Of a DNA stretch of 64,000 bases, positions 46,924 to 59,026 are shown piece after piece. The stretch spans positions 324,660-388,659 of the forward strand of contig CAWFLD010000007.1 of the NCBI GenBank assembly GCA_963816555.1. The letters are read 5' to 3'. Within the stretch, counting starts at the first letter, position 1, and each line of letters begins with the position of its first letter. A model generated the notes under the pieces. The model did no database searches, was not told the DNA's origin, and saw nothing but the letters and a program-made list of their open reading frames with translations. The translations under genes were made by a program, and so were the position numbers. This DNA comes from Lutibaculum sp963816555. GTDB lineage: Bacteria; Pseudomonadota; Alphaproteobacteria; Rhizobiales; Tepidamorphaceae.

Positions 46924-49086
46924 TGCACGACCACCGCCCCGCGCCCTCCGGCTGGGGCACGACCAACCTCTGGCTCTACCCGATCCTGTTCCTTGTCGCG
47001 GCGGACCTCGCACTCGTCCTGCTCGGATATCTCCGCACCCAGATGGAGGTTGGCCAGGCGCTCTACAGTATGGACAACCGCTTCTATCACCAGTACGCGG
47101 TTCGGGGTTACGATGCCCTGCAGAAGTCCTGGCAGGCGTGGTGGGAGTTTCTTCAGTTCTCGCTCCGCCAGGACACGAACATCCTCTATGCGGCCCCGCT
47201 CCTGCCGTTCATGGAGTTCTTCGGTCCGGACCGACCCATCTACATCGCCGCCCTGATGGGCATCTACGTCGGCCTGCTCGGCCTGGCTGCCGGTGCCATC
47301 GCCCGAGAGACAATCATCGGGCGCCCCTCCTGGGCCCTTGCACTAGGTTTTCTCTTCGCCGGGTTCCTGCCTGCGACGGTGTGGGCGGCGGGCTCCCAGC
47401 CTTCCCGACGCGGGCGGAGCTGCTCTGGTGGCGCTCGCGATGCTCGTCTACCTGCAGGCGCCAGGGCGCCCCTCCCTGCACCGCATCGTCCTCATCGGCA
47501 TCCTGATCGCGGGCGGCACGCTCTTTCGCCGCCACCTCGCCTATCCGGGCCTTGCCGTCTATGCCGCAATCGGCGTCGACCGCATCTGGCTGGCGCTGAC
47601 AGCGTTCTCGGCCTGGCGGCCGCGGAGTTTCCGGATCCTGCGCGACGGGCTCATCTTCGCGATCGCGCCCCTCGTGACGGTGATCGTGATGTATGTGATC
47701 TCGCCCGAGTTCACGAAGCACGCGATCACCGAAAACTACGCTGTCCTTTACAACTCGTACCGGCTGAGCGTCGGCCAGATTCTGTCGACCATGCGAAGCG
47801 TGCTCGGCCTTCTGATCGTGATCCTGGTGGCGGCGGGTTACGCGGTCGGGCTCATCACAGGGAGCAATGCGTCGGCGGCAGACGGTCTTCGTCATCATCT
47901 TCCTCGTCGTCTGGCTTGCTATCTGGTTCATTGTCGTCCGCCAGGTCGCCACGCAGTACTTCACGCATGCCTTCCCGGTGGTGGTCGCGGTCGGGCTGGT
48001 GGGGCTCTGTGCCAGCGTGCTGCGTAACCCACTGCCCCGCATCGTTCGCGGCGCCGCGTTCTTCCTGGTGGTGGCAGCTTCCCTCGCGAACTTCATGGCC
48101 TCGGCCCTTCCCTGGCTGCGATATGGGACGCCCGTACAAAGCAGGCGGGGTGCTCTGGCTCGCTGGCCCGATCTGGCTCATGCAGACCCCGAGCTACGAC
48201 GAGATCGTGCGGCTCGCGAAATATCTCGCTTCGCGGACCACCTCGAAGGACAGCGTCTACGTGGCCGCCTCATCCTCCTTCAACTCCGACGCCCTTCTCT
48301 CGGCGCGCGATGTACTTCCGGCCAAACAGCGCTTCGACTTCACCATGTCGCCCGTGCCGCGGATCAACTCCCGGGACTTCTTCCCCATCGGACAGCTTGC
48401 CGAAGCGGATTATGTCGTGACCGCCGACCCGCCGCTCCTCCATATGGCACGGCCGGAGGAACAGGATCTCGTCTCGATGGTGGTCGAGGCCTTTCGCGAC
48501 GGCTGGCCGGTCGCCCGCAGCTTTGAAGAGCTTCCCGAAACCTTCAAGATCAACGGCTCGACCGTCCGGGTCTACCACCGAACCGGCCATGTCCCGCTGA
48601 GCGCCGACGTCGACATGCTCGAGCGGTTCAAGGCGCGCTTCGAGACGCCCCCCGGCATCCAGACCGAATCGATCCCGGCCGATGCTCCTTTCGGCGCGAG
48701 GATCGCCGGCGAGGTTGGGGCGCGGGTCACCGTCATTGGCACGCACCCGACGCAGCGCAGCAGCGCGCCCGAGGCGACGACGCTCCTGCACTACGACACG
48801 ATCAAAGCTCCCATGGACCTGACGGTGGCGGCTCTCTTCGTGGATAGCCACTGCCCCGGAGCGACGGCAGAAGTGCTTGCGGTTCCGTCGAGCGGGGGCA
48901 AGGCGAGCGCTCGTAACGAAAGAGAAGCTCGTGCCGAACAAGCGCCGCGCGAGGTTCACGCTTTCTGTCGATGTCTCGGAGCCCTCGCACCTGGCCCTGC
49001 GACTGATCAGCCTCGATCCGAAGACCGACGAAATAGGATACTGTGGGGTCAATCTACGGGTACGGGTGAAGGAACAGACCCGCTGA
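46920..49086 (+). CDS. Large integral membrane glycosyltransferase-like protein (frameshifts)
   Basis: About 720 aa. The N-terminal half is membrane-embedded with roughly ten spans (LYPILFLVAADLALVLLGYL, ALMGIYVGLLGLAAGAIARE, GLIFAIAPLVTVIVMYVI). Acidic loops after span 1 (YSMDNRFYHQYAVRGYDA) recall GT-C enzymes, which use lipid-phosphate sugars at the periplasmic face. The C-terminal ~300 residues are soluble: DEIVRLAKYLASRTTSKDSV, RINSRDFFPIGQLAEADYVV, then a beta-rich end. It follows gtrA with a 4-base overlap, so it is the natural partner that uses the GtrB/GtrA product. Frame changes near 47392, 47440, 47865, 48130 and 48890. Confidence 0.75.
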
Positions 49087-49261
49087 AGGCTCCCCCGAGG
49101 GGGGGGAGTGTCGTCCGCGGAACATGGCTTTGCGCAGGCAGCATGGCCGTTTGCCCTTGTCTGGCCCCGGCCGATGACGCACAAACAAGGCAAACCACTT
49201 CGGTGCCAGAAGTAGGTCGTGCGTCCTCTGGCCCGTTCACCAGCCAATGGGAGGGACGCGC

Positions 49262-50797
49262 ATGACGGTTGTTTCCGACTACACGGCACTGTTGTCCGGA
49301 GGTTCCTGGAACGACGAAGTCGTCGGACAGTCCAGCTTTGTCACCTACTCCTTTCCCGACAGCGCACCGTCCTATCTCTCGATAGAATATTCTCCCACTG
49401 CGCTCGCGACATTTCAGCCATTGAGATTGCATCGCAGGAGACGGACGTGCGCGAAGCGCTGCACCAGTACGAGCTGGTGAGCGGCGTTCACTTCATCGAG
49501 GTCCAGGCGGGCGGCGACATCTCTTTCCAGTTCATGAACTTCAACACCATTCCGGGCTACAGTGATGCAGCCGGGTTCGGCTACTATCCCGGTCACGATC
49601 TCTATGACAACGGCTCAACCTCAAGCTACATTCTGGGCGGCGACGTATTCTTCGACTCGACGGTCTACAGCCCCTCGGATGACATCCTAGAGGTGGCGCT
49701 CCACGAGATCGGCCATGCGATGGGCTCAAGCACCCCTTCGACGGAAACCGACGCTCCAGACGCCGCTCGACAACACCCAATACACGGTGATGAGCTATAC
49801 CGACGTGCCAGGGTACGGCGAGGCGCTCGGTCCACTCGATCAGGATGCTCTCCACTATCTCTACGGAACGTCGAGCAACCTGGGTTCGCACCTCTCCGGA
49901 TGGTCGTACGATGCGGCGACCGAGACGCTGACCCAAGCCGGCACGGGAGGGGCCGACACGATCATCGGGACCGGCACCCATGACGTCCTCGGCGGGCGGA
50001 GCGGGAGATGACAAGCTCGCTGGATTTGAAGGCGCCGACACGATCTATTCGGGCGCCGGCAACGACCAGGCGTCGGGCGGCGACGGCACCGACCTCATAT
50101 TCGGTTCGGACGGCAACGATTCCATCTTTCCCGACGAGGGCGCTGATCTTGTCTATGCGGGCGCGGGCGCCGACCAGGTGATCGAGTACACCTCGACCGT
50201 CTCGAACGACACGATCGGCGGCGGCACCGGCAACGACACCTGCAGGGCGGCGATGGCAGCGACTACCTGTTCGGCGGCCCGAGCGGGCCCGACGGGGGCA
50301 GCGACTATCTCTACGGACATCAGGGCGACGACTTCCTGTTCGGCGGCCGCGGCGACGCCAGCCAAGAAGGCGACGTGATTTCCGGCGGGGACGGCAATGA
50401 TCAGGTCTACGCAAATGTCGGCGACGACCAGGTCTTCGGCGGCGAAGGTGGCGACCTTCTCTATGGCGGCGACGGTGGCGACTACCTCAGCGGCGATGGC
50501 GGCAACGACGTCTTGTGGGGCGGCGCCGGTACTGATGTGCTCTACGGAGGCACCGGGATCGATACGTTCGGCTTCACTGCCGGATCGGGCACGGACTATG
50601 TGAACGACTTCGTGCCGGGCCAGGACGACATCTGGCTCACCGGGACGGTCAACAACTTCTCTTCGTTCAACGATGTACTAGGCCACACGTCCAGTTCAGG
50701 CGGCTCCACGTGGATCGACCTCGGTGGCGGAGACATCGTCATCATTTCCTCGGTCGATCCGTCATCTCTTTCGGCGGCGGACTTCGTGTTCTCGTGA
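49262..50797 (+). CDS. Serralysin-type zinc metalloprotease with RTX repeats (frameshifts)
   Basis: Secreted M10 peptidase (~511 aa) with no Sec signal, as expected for type I secretion. The start ATG 49262 has GGGAGGG upstream. The catalytic site reads EVALHEIGHAMG then LKHPFDG (HExxHxxGxxH, restored by one base near 49729), and the Met-turn is TVMSYTD. The C-terminal half holds RTX nonapeptides (GGAGDDKLAG, SGAGNDQASGGDGTDLIFGS, GGEGGDLLYGGDGGDYLSGD) that bind calcium, and a hydrophobic secretion tail ending SAADFVFS. Frame changes lie near 49402, 49729, 49755, 49990, 50245 and 50285. No T1SS genes are nearby. Confidence 0.9.
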
Positions 50798-50811
50798 GAC
50801 AACAGGCTGCC

Positions 50812-51589
50812 ATGTGCGAAAACCTGGGCGCCTCCGCGGAGTCGAGCGTTTGCTCCGCCTTGAATGCATCGGCAGCCAAAGCACCGGTACCCTGTGACGC
50901 TGCTGAGGATGTGCCGTTGAGCGAAGCGCCCAAGCCGGGCATCGTCGAGTATCGCGGCGTGCGCCTCGACCTGTCGCATCCCCTCTTCACCGACCGGTTG
51001 CGGCGGGCCGTCGAGCGCGGCTGGTACGAGGGATCGGAAGCGCACGCCGTGGCCGAAATGGTCCAGTCGGGCGACACGGTCGCCGAGTTCGGCGGTGGCT
51101 GCGGCTTCCTGTCGGCATTCATGGCGAAGACCGCCGACAATCTGCGGATCCACTGCGTCGAGGCCAACCCGCAGCTTCTGCCGCTGATCGCGCATCACCA
51201 CGAGCTGAACGGTGTTGCGGGGATCGAGCTCTACAACGAGGTCGTCGGCCGCGCCGACGGGACAGCCTCCTTCTACCTCCACAAGGATTTCTGGGCCTCC
51301 TCCATGACCCCCGACCCGGCGGGAGAGAGGGTCGAGATCCCCTGCCGGCGCCTTCTCTCGCGGCTTGAGGAATGGCGGCCGGACGTGGTGGTGATGGACA
51401 TCGAGGGCGCGGAGCTCGACCTCCTCGTGGAGCCACTTCCGAGATGGTCCGGGCGCTCGTCATCGAGCTGCACCCGGACATCTACGGTCTTCAGGGCGTG
51501 AAGGCGATCATGGACCGCTCTCTGCTGGAGGCTTCGCCCTCGTGCCGAAGGCAAGCGAAAGGGGCGTCCTGTCCTTTCGGCGGCTGTGA
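50812..51589 (+). CDS. FkbM-family methyltransferase (two frameshifts)
   Basis: SAM-dependent methyltransferase of ~258 aa. SAM-binding motif I is DTVAEFGGGCGFLSAFMAK, then RIHCVEANPQLLPLIAHHHE; EEWRPDVVVMDIEGAELDLL is the FkbM C-terminal motif, followed after a shift near 51437 by ALVIELHPDIYGLQGVKAIM. A second shift near 51532 leads to the end LSFRRL at 51589. FkbM enzymes in glycan loci O-methylate sugars. It follows the protease by 14 bases and precedes the large transferase. Confidence 0.82.
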
Positions 51590-51801
51590 GCCTGGTCCCG
51601 GCTGGGCAGTCCCGGCTTGATCATGGGCCTTGGCGGCAAGCACCTGCGGCGGTTGCGCCCTTCACGCAGTGACGAGCCCGCCCTGAAGCGAAAATTTCCT
51701 TTCGATCCCGTCCGAGCTGTGCGATCCACATGCCGCAAGTCGGCAGGCCCATCGTCCCGTGTGGCCTCGCCGGCCAGTGCAGCCTGTCCGGAGCGTCTTT
51801 T

Positions 51802-54767
51802 GTGATCGGCAGAATAAAGCGACGCCTGCGTCGAGTCCTCCGGCCTTCGACGGATCCGCTTCGTCAGCTGAAGGCCCATCCCACGCTGATGGACAGCGAC
51901 TGGTACCGCAGGCAGTACAAGGACGTTGCGCAGAAGAACGCCGATCCCGTCCAGCACTTCCACAACAGCGGCTGGAAGGAGGGGCGGAATCCTTCGCCCC
52001 ATTTCGACGTCAAATGGTACCTCGCCACCTATCCGGACGTGAGGGCCTCTGGCTCCGATCCACTCCTTCACTATATCCGCGTCGGCTGGAAGGAGGGGCG
52101 CAACCCCTCCGCGAGTTTCAACACAAGTGCCTACCTGAAAGAGCATCCGGAGCTGCGCGAGCGGGGCGAGAACCCGTACGAGCACTACCTCCTTTCGTCC
52201 GAATTGCGCAAGCCCCGGTAGACGTCGCCAAGCTCGACGATGCCGTCGCCGCAGAGATCGCAGAGAGTGGCCTGCTCCACGAGACGTGGTACCGGGCGCG
52301 TTACCCGGACACGGCGGGTGCGACGGACGCCCTGCAGCACTATCTGAAGAACGGAATTTCCGAGGGCCGCAGCCCCAATCCCTATTTCGACCCGAGCCTG
52401 GTACGCGGCGCAGAATGCGGCTGCGCTGCGCCCCGACCTGCCCCCGATTTTGCACTACCTTCGCTACGGCTATCGCGACTGGCGCGACCCCTCCACCGGC
52501 TTCAGCCTCAAGCGCTACGCGGAGCTGACCGGCTGGACGCCGGAGCAGGGCGAGCCGCTCAAGATCTTCCTGAAGACCGGACTTCCGGGTGCACCAAACC
52601 TTCGCGCGGTCGATCCGACGCGGCCCTCGCACAGGATCAACCTCGGAAGCGACGCCGCCCGGCCCTACTGCGAAGGCTCCATGCTGCGCTACCCGCTCAG
52701 CTATCGGCCGGCAGAGCGTACGGCAGCACATGGCAACTTCGTGCCGAACCGCATGGTGCTCCACTGGGTGATCCCGGACTTCGGCACCGGCGGCGGCGGC
52801 CACATGACGATCTTCCGGATGGTCCGGGCGCTGGGGCTTCGCGGCCACCGGCAGACCGTGTGGATCCACAATCGCGGGCCGAATGCGACGGGCACCGCCG
52901 CATACGACAACATCGTGCGTCACTACCAGACGATCGACGCCGAGGTCCGTCTGATCGAGAACGGCGGCCTCGCCGAGGCGGAAGGCGACGCGGTGATCGC
53001 GACCGACTGGGGATCGGTCTGGCCCGCCCGGACGATGCGCGGGTGAAGCGCTGCTTCTACTTCGTTCAGGACTTCGAACCCTTCTTCTACCCGCGCGGCA
53101 GCGAGGCGCTTCTGGCGGAAGCGACCTACGAGAGCGACGTCGACTGCCTGTGCGCAAGCCCATGGCTGGCACAAACCCTGTCGCAGAATTTCGGGCGTTG
53201 GACGCGTGCCTTTCACCTGGCGGCGGACAAGGACGTCTATTACCCGGCTTCCGAGGCGGTCGGAGGCGAGAACGCCCTTCCCAGGATCGCCTTCTATGCG
53301 CGGGGCTTTACAGCGCGCCGGGCGGTCGAGCTCGGCCTTCTCGCGCTCGAGGAGCTTGCGAGCCCGCGGGCATCGCTTCCTCGTCGACTTCTTCGGTTCC
53401 GACGAGCCGATGCAGGACGCGCCCTTCCCCTTCGTCCACCACGGCACATTACCGTCCAAGGCCCTTGCAGATCTCTATCGCAATGCGACGATCGGCGTCG
53501 TCTTCTCCGCGACCAACTATTCTCTCGTGCCGCAGGAGATGATGGCATGCGGCCTGCCGATCGTGGAGCTCGACGTCGAAAGCACGCGCGCGATCTATCC
53601 CGACGGCATCGCCAGCCAGGCCTTGCCCGACCCGGTGGCGATCGCGGACGCCATGGAGGGTCTGCTCTTCGATCCGGAGCGCCGATCGCGGCAGGCCGCG
53701 GCCGCGCTCGACTGGGTCGTCCCGCTTCTCGTGGGACGGCGCGGCCGACGTCATCGAGCAGGGGATCTGCGACCGTCTGCGCGAGCTCGGCCACACCGCC
53801 CGCGAGCCGCCATGCCGGCGCGAAGCCCAAGGCATCGGTCGTCATCCCGACGCTCAACGGCGGCCAGATCCTCCTCGACGTACTGGAGCGGGTGAAGGCG
53901 CAGCGACTGCACGATCCCTTCGAGATCCTCGTGATCGACAGCGGCTCGACCGACGGCACCATCGAGCGGATCGAGAGCGATCCGGCGATCATGCTGCACC
54001 GGATCGACAAGTCGCAGTTCGGCCACGGCAAGACCCGCAATCTCGGCGTCGAGCTGACGAGCGGCGAGTATGTCGCGTTCCTCACCCAGGACGCGCTGCC
54101 AGTCAACGAAAGCTGGCTGTCCGATCTCGTGATGATGCTCGACCACTTCCCGAATGCCGGCGGCGCCTTCGGCCATCATCTGGCGTGGCCTGATGCGAGC
54201 GCCTTCACGAAGCGCGACATGGAGGTCCATTTCCGCCAGTTCTTCGACCAGCCGCTCGCCGTCTCGAAGGATCTCGACCGCCCCCGCTACGAGTCGGGCG
54301 ACGCGGCTTGGCGGCAGTTCCTGCACTTTTACAGCGACAACAATTCGTGCCTGCGGCGCTCCGTCTGGAAGAAGATCCCCTACCGCGAGGTGCCGTACGG
54401 CGAGGACCAGCTCTACGCCGAGGACATCATCGCGGCCGGCTACCAGAAGGTCTACGCACCCAACGCGACCGTTTATCATTCGCATGACTACGACGAGGCG
54501 GAGACCTTCGAGCGTGCGGCGACGGAAGCAGCCTTCTTCTACGAGCATTTCGGCTATGTGCTGATCGAGGACGAGGCTGCGCTTGAACGGACGATCGCCG
54601 ATCTCAATGCGGCCGACGCCGGCTGGGGCCGCGCCCACGGGGTGGACGAGGACGAGATCGCCGCGCGCCAGAAGCTGAACAAGGCACGCCTCAAGGGCTT
54701 CCTCGCAGGCAAGCGCGAGGCGCAGGACAGGCGGAACTCCCGGTCGCCGCGGAGAAAGGTGGCCTAG
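51802..54767 (+). CDS. Very large bifunctional glycosyltransferase with N-terminal repeats (frameshifts)
   Basis: ~985 aa in three parts. (1) About five ~45-residue repeats (DWYRRQYKDV, KWYLATYPDVRASGSDPLLH, YIRVGWKEGRNPS, ETWYRARYPDTAGATDALQH). (2) A GT-B-like transferase resembling WsaF-type rhamnosyltransferases: VLHWVIPDFGTGGGGHMTIF, CFYFVQDFEPFFYPRGSEAL, ATNYSLVPQEMMACGLPIVE. (3) A GT-A family 2 domain: SVVIPTLNGGQILLDVLERV, LVIDSGSTDGTIERIE, YVAFLTQDALPVNESWL, VYHSHDYDEAETFERAAT. The start is GTG 51802 after a CGGAG; the ATG at 51730 is less likely. Frame changes near 52205, 52405, 53035, 53365, 53725 and 53815. It probably adds two successive sugars, one of them possibly rhamnose. Confidence 0.82.
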
Positions 54768-54768
54768 C

Positions 54769-56937
54769 GTGAAGCCGGCCACTGCCTTTTCCCAGGGACT
54801 GCTCGTCGATCCTCGCTTCCGCGCCGGCGATCTTCGGGGCGCCGAGCCAGATCCTGGTCTCCGGGGCGCTCGCCGATCAGCTCGGCGACAGGCTGTCGCT
54901 CCCGGTCCCCGTGTCCGTCTTCGATAGCGAGGGGCGCCTTCGCTCCCGCGGCCAGCGCCCGGGCTCCCGCGGCTTCGTGCTGATCGATGCCATTCCGCAC
55001 GGCGTGCTGCTGATCGCGTGCCGCGGTGATGAGAGGGAGAGTGCCGACACGCTCCAGGCGGTCTTCGCACGCCACGACGCACGGCCGGTCCCTCCGGTCG
55101 CCGTGGTGGATGCCGAAGATCCGGACACAGCCCTTTCCCTGTTCTACCGCGAGCTCGTGCCGGCGATGACGAACCGGCTTGTCACGCAGGAAGAGGTTCT
55201 GGCCGGCGTGAGGCGGAGCTGGCCGAGATGCGCCAGGGTGCCGAGTGGCAGGACCTGCAACTGCGGCTGGGCCGCGAAATGGTGGAGGCGATCGGATACT
55301 CGACCCGCACCCTCGCCTATGAGGTGCCGCCGGGACGCCAGCACGATCGGTCCGGGCGGCTCCGTCGAGGCACGCAGCCTCGTCCAGCGCCTGCCGGTCG
55401 ACCTTGCCGGCATATCCGCACTGAGCCTTCACTTTGCCCATGTGCCGGAGGGTGCCGGCCACCTGACGGTGTCTCTGGGCCCGCCTGAGCTCCGCCAGAG
55501 TGTGGCCCGCGCCGAGATGACTTATGGCGACCTCGCGCCCGGCTGGAACGAGATCTTCCTGCCGCGCGCCGTGGGGCCGCTCCACGGCGACGGCGTTCTG
55601 AGCATCGCCTTCATGACGCGAGCCGGGAGAGGCGGCGCCGCTTCTGTCGCTGACGGACGAGCCGGTGGACCGCTTCGGGCTGGCGCGGCCGATCGCCGAG
55701 GGCTCGCTTGCCCTGAAGGTCTGGAAGGGCCTGTCTGCCGAGGCGTTTCCGGCGGGGAGCCGTCCTGCGCTGCGCCTGCGGCGCGTGGAGCTCGACCGCC
55801 ACGCGATCGCGGGCGGGCTGCGCTACGTGTTCGGCGCGGCCGACGAAGCCGTGGCCCGTCAGGCCTCCGGGGGCGGTTCCCTCGCCGCACTCGGCGACAG
55901 GGCGGAGATCCGGCTTGCGCGCCCTTCCGGCGAAGATCGGGGGCTTCCGGCTTGCCGGCGCGCTCGAAACTGGAACGCGGGGCGTCTGCCGTCGACCTGT
56001 CGCGTGGCGAACGACGAGGTCGAAGCCGCAACCGAGATCGCGGCTCTCGCGCTTCCGTCGGGCGATGCGATGGCGCACGACCCGGACGAGCTGCGCCAGC
56101 TCGCCGACGCTGTCCTCTCCGGCACTGCCAGTCCTCAAGGCAACGTTCCGGCCTTCGTCGTGCGCCGGTTGCCGGCCTCGACGCGCACCACGCTGCGCCT
56201 CTCCTTCAACGAACCGCTCGATGCCCCCACGGATCTCGTCGTGTTCGTGCGCAACCCGGGCGACGAGGACATCGAGCTGTCGGCATCCCGGATAGAACGC
56301 GAGGAGCAGGAGCAGGTTCATGCGGAGCTCGCGCCGCCCTTCGCCCGGCGCATACCGTTCCCCGAGCTCAAGAGCCGCATGAGCTACATGTTCGGGGACA
56401 GTGAGGCGCGCCGCGCCTCCGAGATCCTCGGCTTCTCCGTGCTCGACGTGTCCGACGTCGAGAACTTCATGCAGACCCACCCGATGCTCGACGGCCTCTC
56501 CGGCGCGCGCGGTGTCGGCATTCTTCCCGAGGGTCTCGTGCGCGTCGGCGCGCAGGTCATGACTGGCCACTCGCAGGGACCCGACGCGGAATTCGGCCTC
56601 TTCGTCGTGCGCCGCGGTGCCGGGACGGACGACGCGGCCGCTTTCGAGGCCGCCATGAGCGCGTTCATCGAGAAGGGAGACGAGGCGCGGCCCGGATTTC
56701 ATTCTTGCCGCGGCGCGCCTGAAGACCGAAGCAAACCGAGAGCGCGATCTCGTGCTCACGCTCGACGAGCCGCTTCAGGAGCCGGCCGATCTCTTGTGCA
56801 CGGTGCGCAGTCTCTCCGGGCACACCAGCTTCGCCTGGTGCCGCTGGTATTCGCTCGACGTGACGGTGGCCCTGCCCCCGTCCAACCGGCTCGATGTCGT
56901 GGGCGCCGACGAGAGCCGGCGCCGGGCCGGGGCATGA
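54769..56937 (+). CDS. Unrecognised ~720-residue protein of the glycan locus (frameshifts)
   Basis: GTG 54769 follows the previous stop by one base and the end overlaps the next start, so it sits inside an operon. The N-terminal part (SQILVSGALADQLGDRLSLP, then GFVLIDAIPHGVLLIACRGD) looks alpha/beta. The middle is beta-sandwich-like and repeated: LSLHFAHVPEGAGHLTVSLG, LRLSFNEPLDAPTDLVVFVR and LVLTLDEPLQEPADLLCTVR are similar. There is no signal peptide, membrane span or sugar-nucleotide motif. Frame changes near 54840, 55215, 55335, 55625 and 56700. It may belong to a DUF found beside alphaproteobacterial glycosyltransferases, but I cannot name its function. Confidence 0.7.
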
Positions 56938-59006
56938 ACGCGCCGGTTCTCAGCGCACCGGGCCAAGGCCTCGCGTTCCGGAGGCTCGGCGTCGTCGTGC
57001 CGGTCTACGGCCATCGCGCTATGCGGTCGAAGCGATGGAAGCGCCTGCCGCCAGGCCGTCGCCGCCCTCCACGTCGTGGCCGTGGTCGACGACGGCTGCC
57101 CGATCCCGAGACGCAGCATGCGCTGCCGGCGCTGCCGGCGCCGACATGCGGGCAGGCTGATCACGCTGCGCCGACGAATGGCGGCCTGTCGGCTGCGCGC
57201 AATCCGGCGTTCGCACGCTGCTGAGCCTCTACCCGATCTCGACGCGATCTTCTTCCTCGACGCCGACAACCGGCTCGAGACCCTATGCGCTCTCCGGCCT
57301 ATGCCACGGCGCTCGACGCCGATCCAGGGCGCAGGCTGGGCGTTTCCCGACGTTCATGCTTTCGGCCTGACGCCGATGTCGAAGGCGTGGACATTCGCGA
57401 GACCGCCGTCGCCGACGCGCCCTTCCGGCACCTCCGCGGCAATATCTGCGAGGCCGGCAGCCTGGTGCGCAGCGAGGTATTCGCGCCGGGCGTGTTCTAC
57501 GACGAGACGATGAGCCTCGGCCTCGAGGACTGGGATTTCTGGCTGTCGGCCCGCGAGAAGGGCTTTCACGGCGTCCGGGTGACGGATCCCGGCTTTCTGT
57601 ATCGCGTGCGTCCCGAAAGCATGGTGGCGCAGTCGCGGCGGCGGACCGAGGAGATCCTTGCCGGGATGCAGCGCAAGCACGCGAAGCTCTTCTCCGCCGC
57701 GCCATCCTCGCCGACGAGCAGAGCCGAGGCGCCGCGCTTCCTGATGGCCGATCTCGAGACCGGTCGCGATCCGCGCGACGTCCGACTCCTGTCTGCCCGG
57801 CCGCGAAATGAGCCTTAAGGAGACCGCGGCGACCTTCGAGCGGCCTACTGGGTATCTACGAGCACGACTTGCCGCCGGTCCTCGTTGCCCATCACGGGAT
57901 GCCGCCGCGCGCGGACGAATGGCCGATCTATCTGCGAAGCCTCCTGTTCGAGACGCATGGCCAATCCGCTGAACGGCCCGCGGCTCCTCGGGTGCAGCCG
58001 AGCGACCACGCCAGCCGCTTCTTCGGCGATCCCCGCCATGCCCGGAAGGATGCCGAGGCCGGCGCAGGCGCTCATCACGCTCATCCCCCTCTCCGAGCTC
58101 TCCCGGCTCGCGGCTGAGCGACGCCACCCGGCCGGGCCTCGCGGTGATCCGCGATGTCAGAACCGTCGAGCACTGGGCCTTGCCAACGCTCGAAGCGGTG
58201 CCCGCCCCGAGCGGCCGCATCACGCCGAAGCGCCGCGTCGACCGGCTGTCGGCCCTCCTGCGCCCCTTCGTTCGGGTCTCGCGCCAGCAGCCGATGCGCC
58301 ACGCGAGCCGCCTCTATCGCGGGCCGATCGTCGAGGACGTGCGCGCCTTGATGACGGACGATCTCTGCGGCTATGAGAACTTCAGGCCATTCCCCTTCAT
58401 GACCGGCAAGCCGGTGACCGCTGCCTGGTCGCCGTGGCGCCGGAGAGCCTGTCTCACGGCGGCCCTGCCGGGAGGCGTTCGCCGGTTCTGCGAGCGGCTG
58501 TCGGCTGCCGGCCTTCGCTCTGTCGCTCGCGATCGACGGCCAGACATCGGACGGCCTCGCTTCGTGCCCGCCGCCCGCCTGGCGCGGCCGGAGAACGTGA
58601 TCCTCGATCCCGAGTTCCATCGCGAAAGCCGGCGAGCTTCGGCTTCATGGGCAGCAATCTGCCGGTGCTCGATCCGGCGGTCCATCACCGCCTGATGGGG
58701 CTTGCCCGCGGCCATGACGTAATAGCCGCCTTCGGCGTCACCGGCTTCCTGCCTGTCTTCGGCGAGGCAAAGGGCGACCGCATCGTGACGGTCGCGGAGT
58801 ATGATGACGAGCTACTCATGTCTGCGGCTGCTGACGGATGCGATCCCGTGACGGCGCTCTCGGCCTATGAGCACGCGCATCATGCCATCGCCTGCGGCCC
58901 GGCAACGGCAAGGGCTCTCGCCAATCGCGGCGTGCCGGCGAGCCGGCTCGTTCCCCCCGGGAAACTCGCCTTCACCATCAGAAGCCGGCTTGCGGCGCTG
59001 GGCTGA
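56934..59006 (+). CDS. Family 2 glycosyltransferase with long C-terminal extension (frameshifts)
   Basis: ATG 56934 overlaps the previous stop. The N-terminal GT-A domain has LGVVVPVYGHR, HVVAVVDDGCPDPETQHALP, DAIFFLDADNRLE (DAD metal site), SLGLEDWDFWLSAREKGFHG and FLYRVRPESMVAQSRRRTEE. After ~residue 290 a second domain follows (DLCGYENFRPFPFMTGKP, ASFGFMGSNLPVLDPAVHHR, HAIACGPATARALANRGVP), possibly GT-B-like. At least ten frame changes occur, densest at 57020-57350 and 57800-58110, so the middle is poorly resolved. The total span is 691 codons. It could instead be two separate genes. Confidence 0.65.
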
Positions 59007-59026
59007 CGTGGGCCATTGAGGACGAC

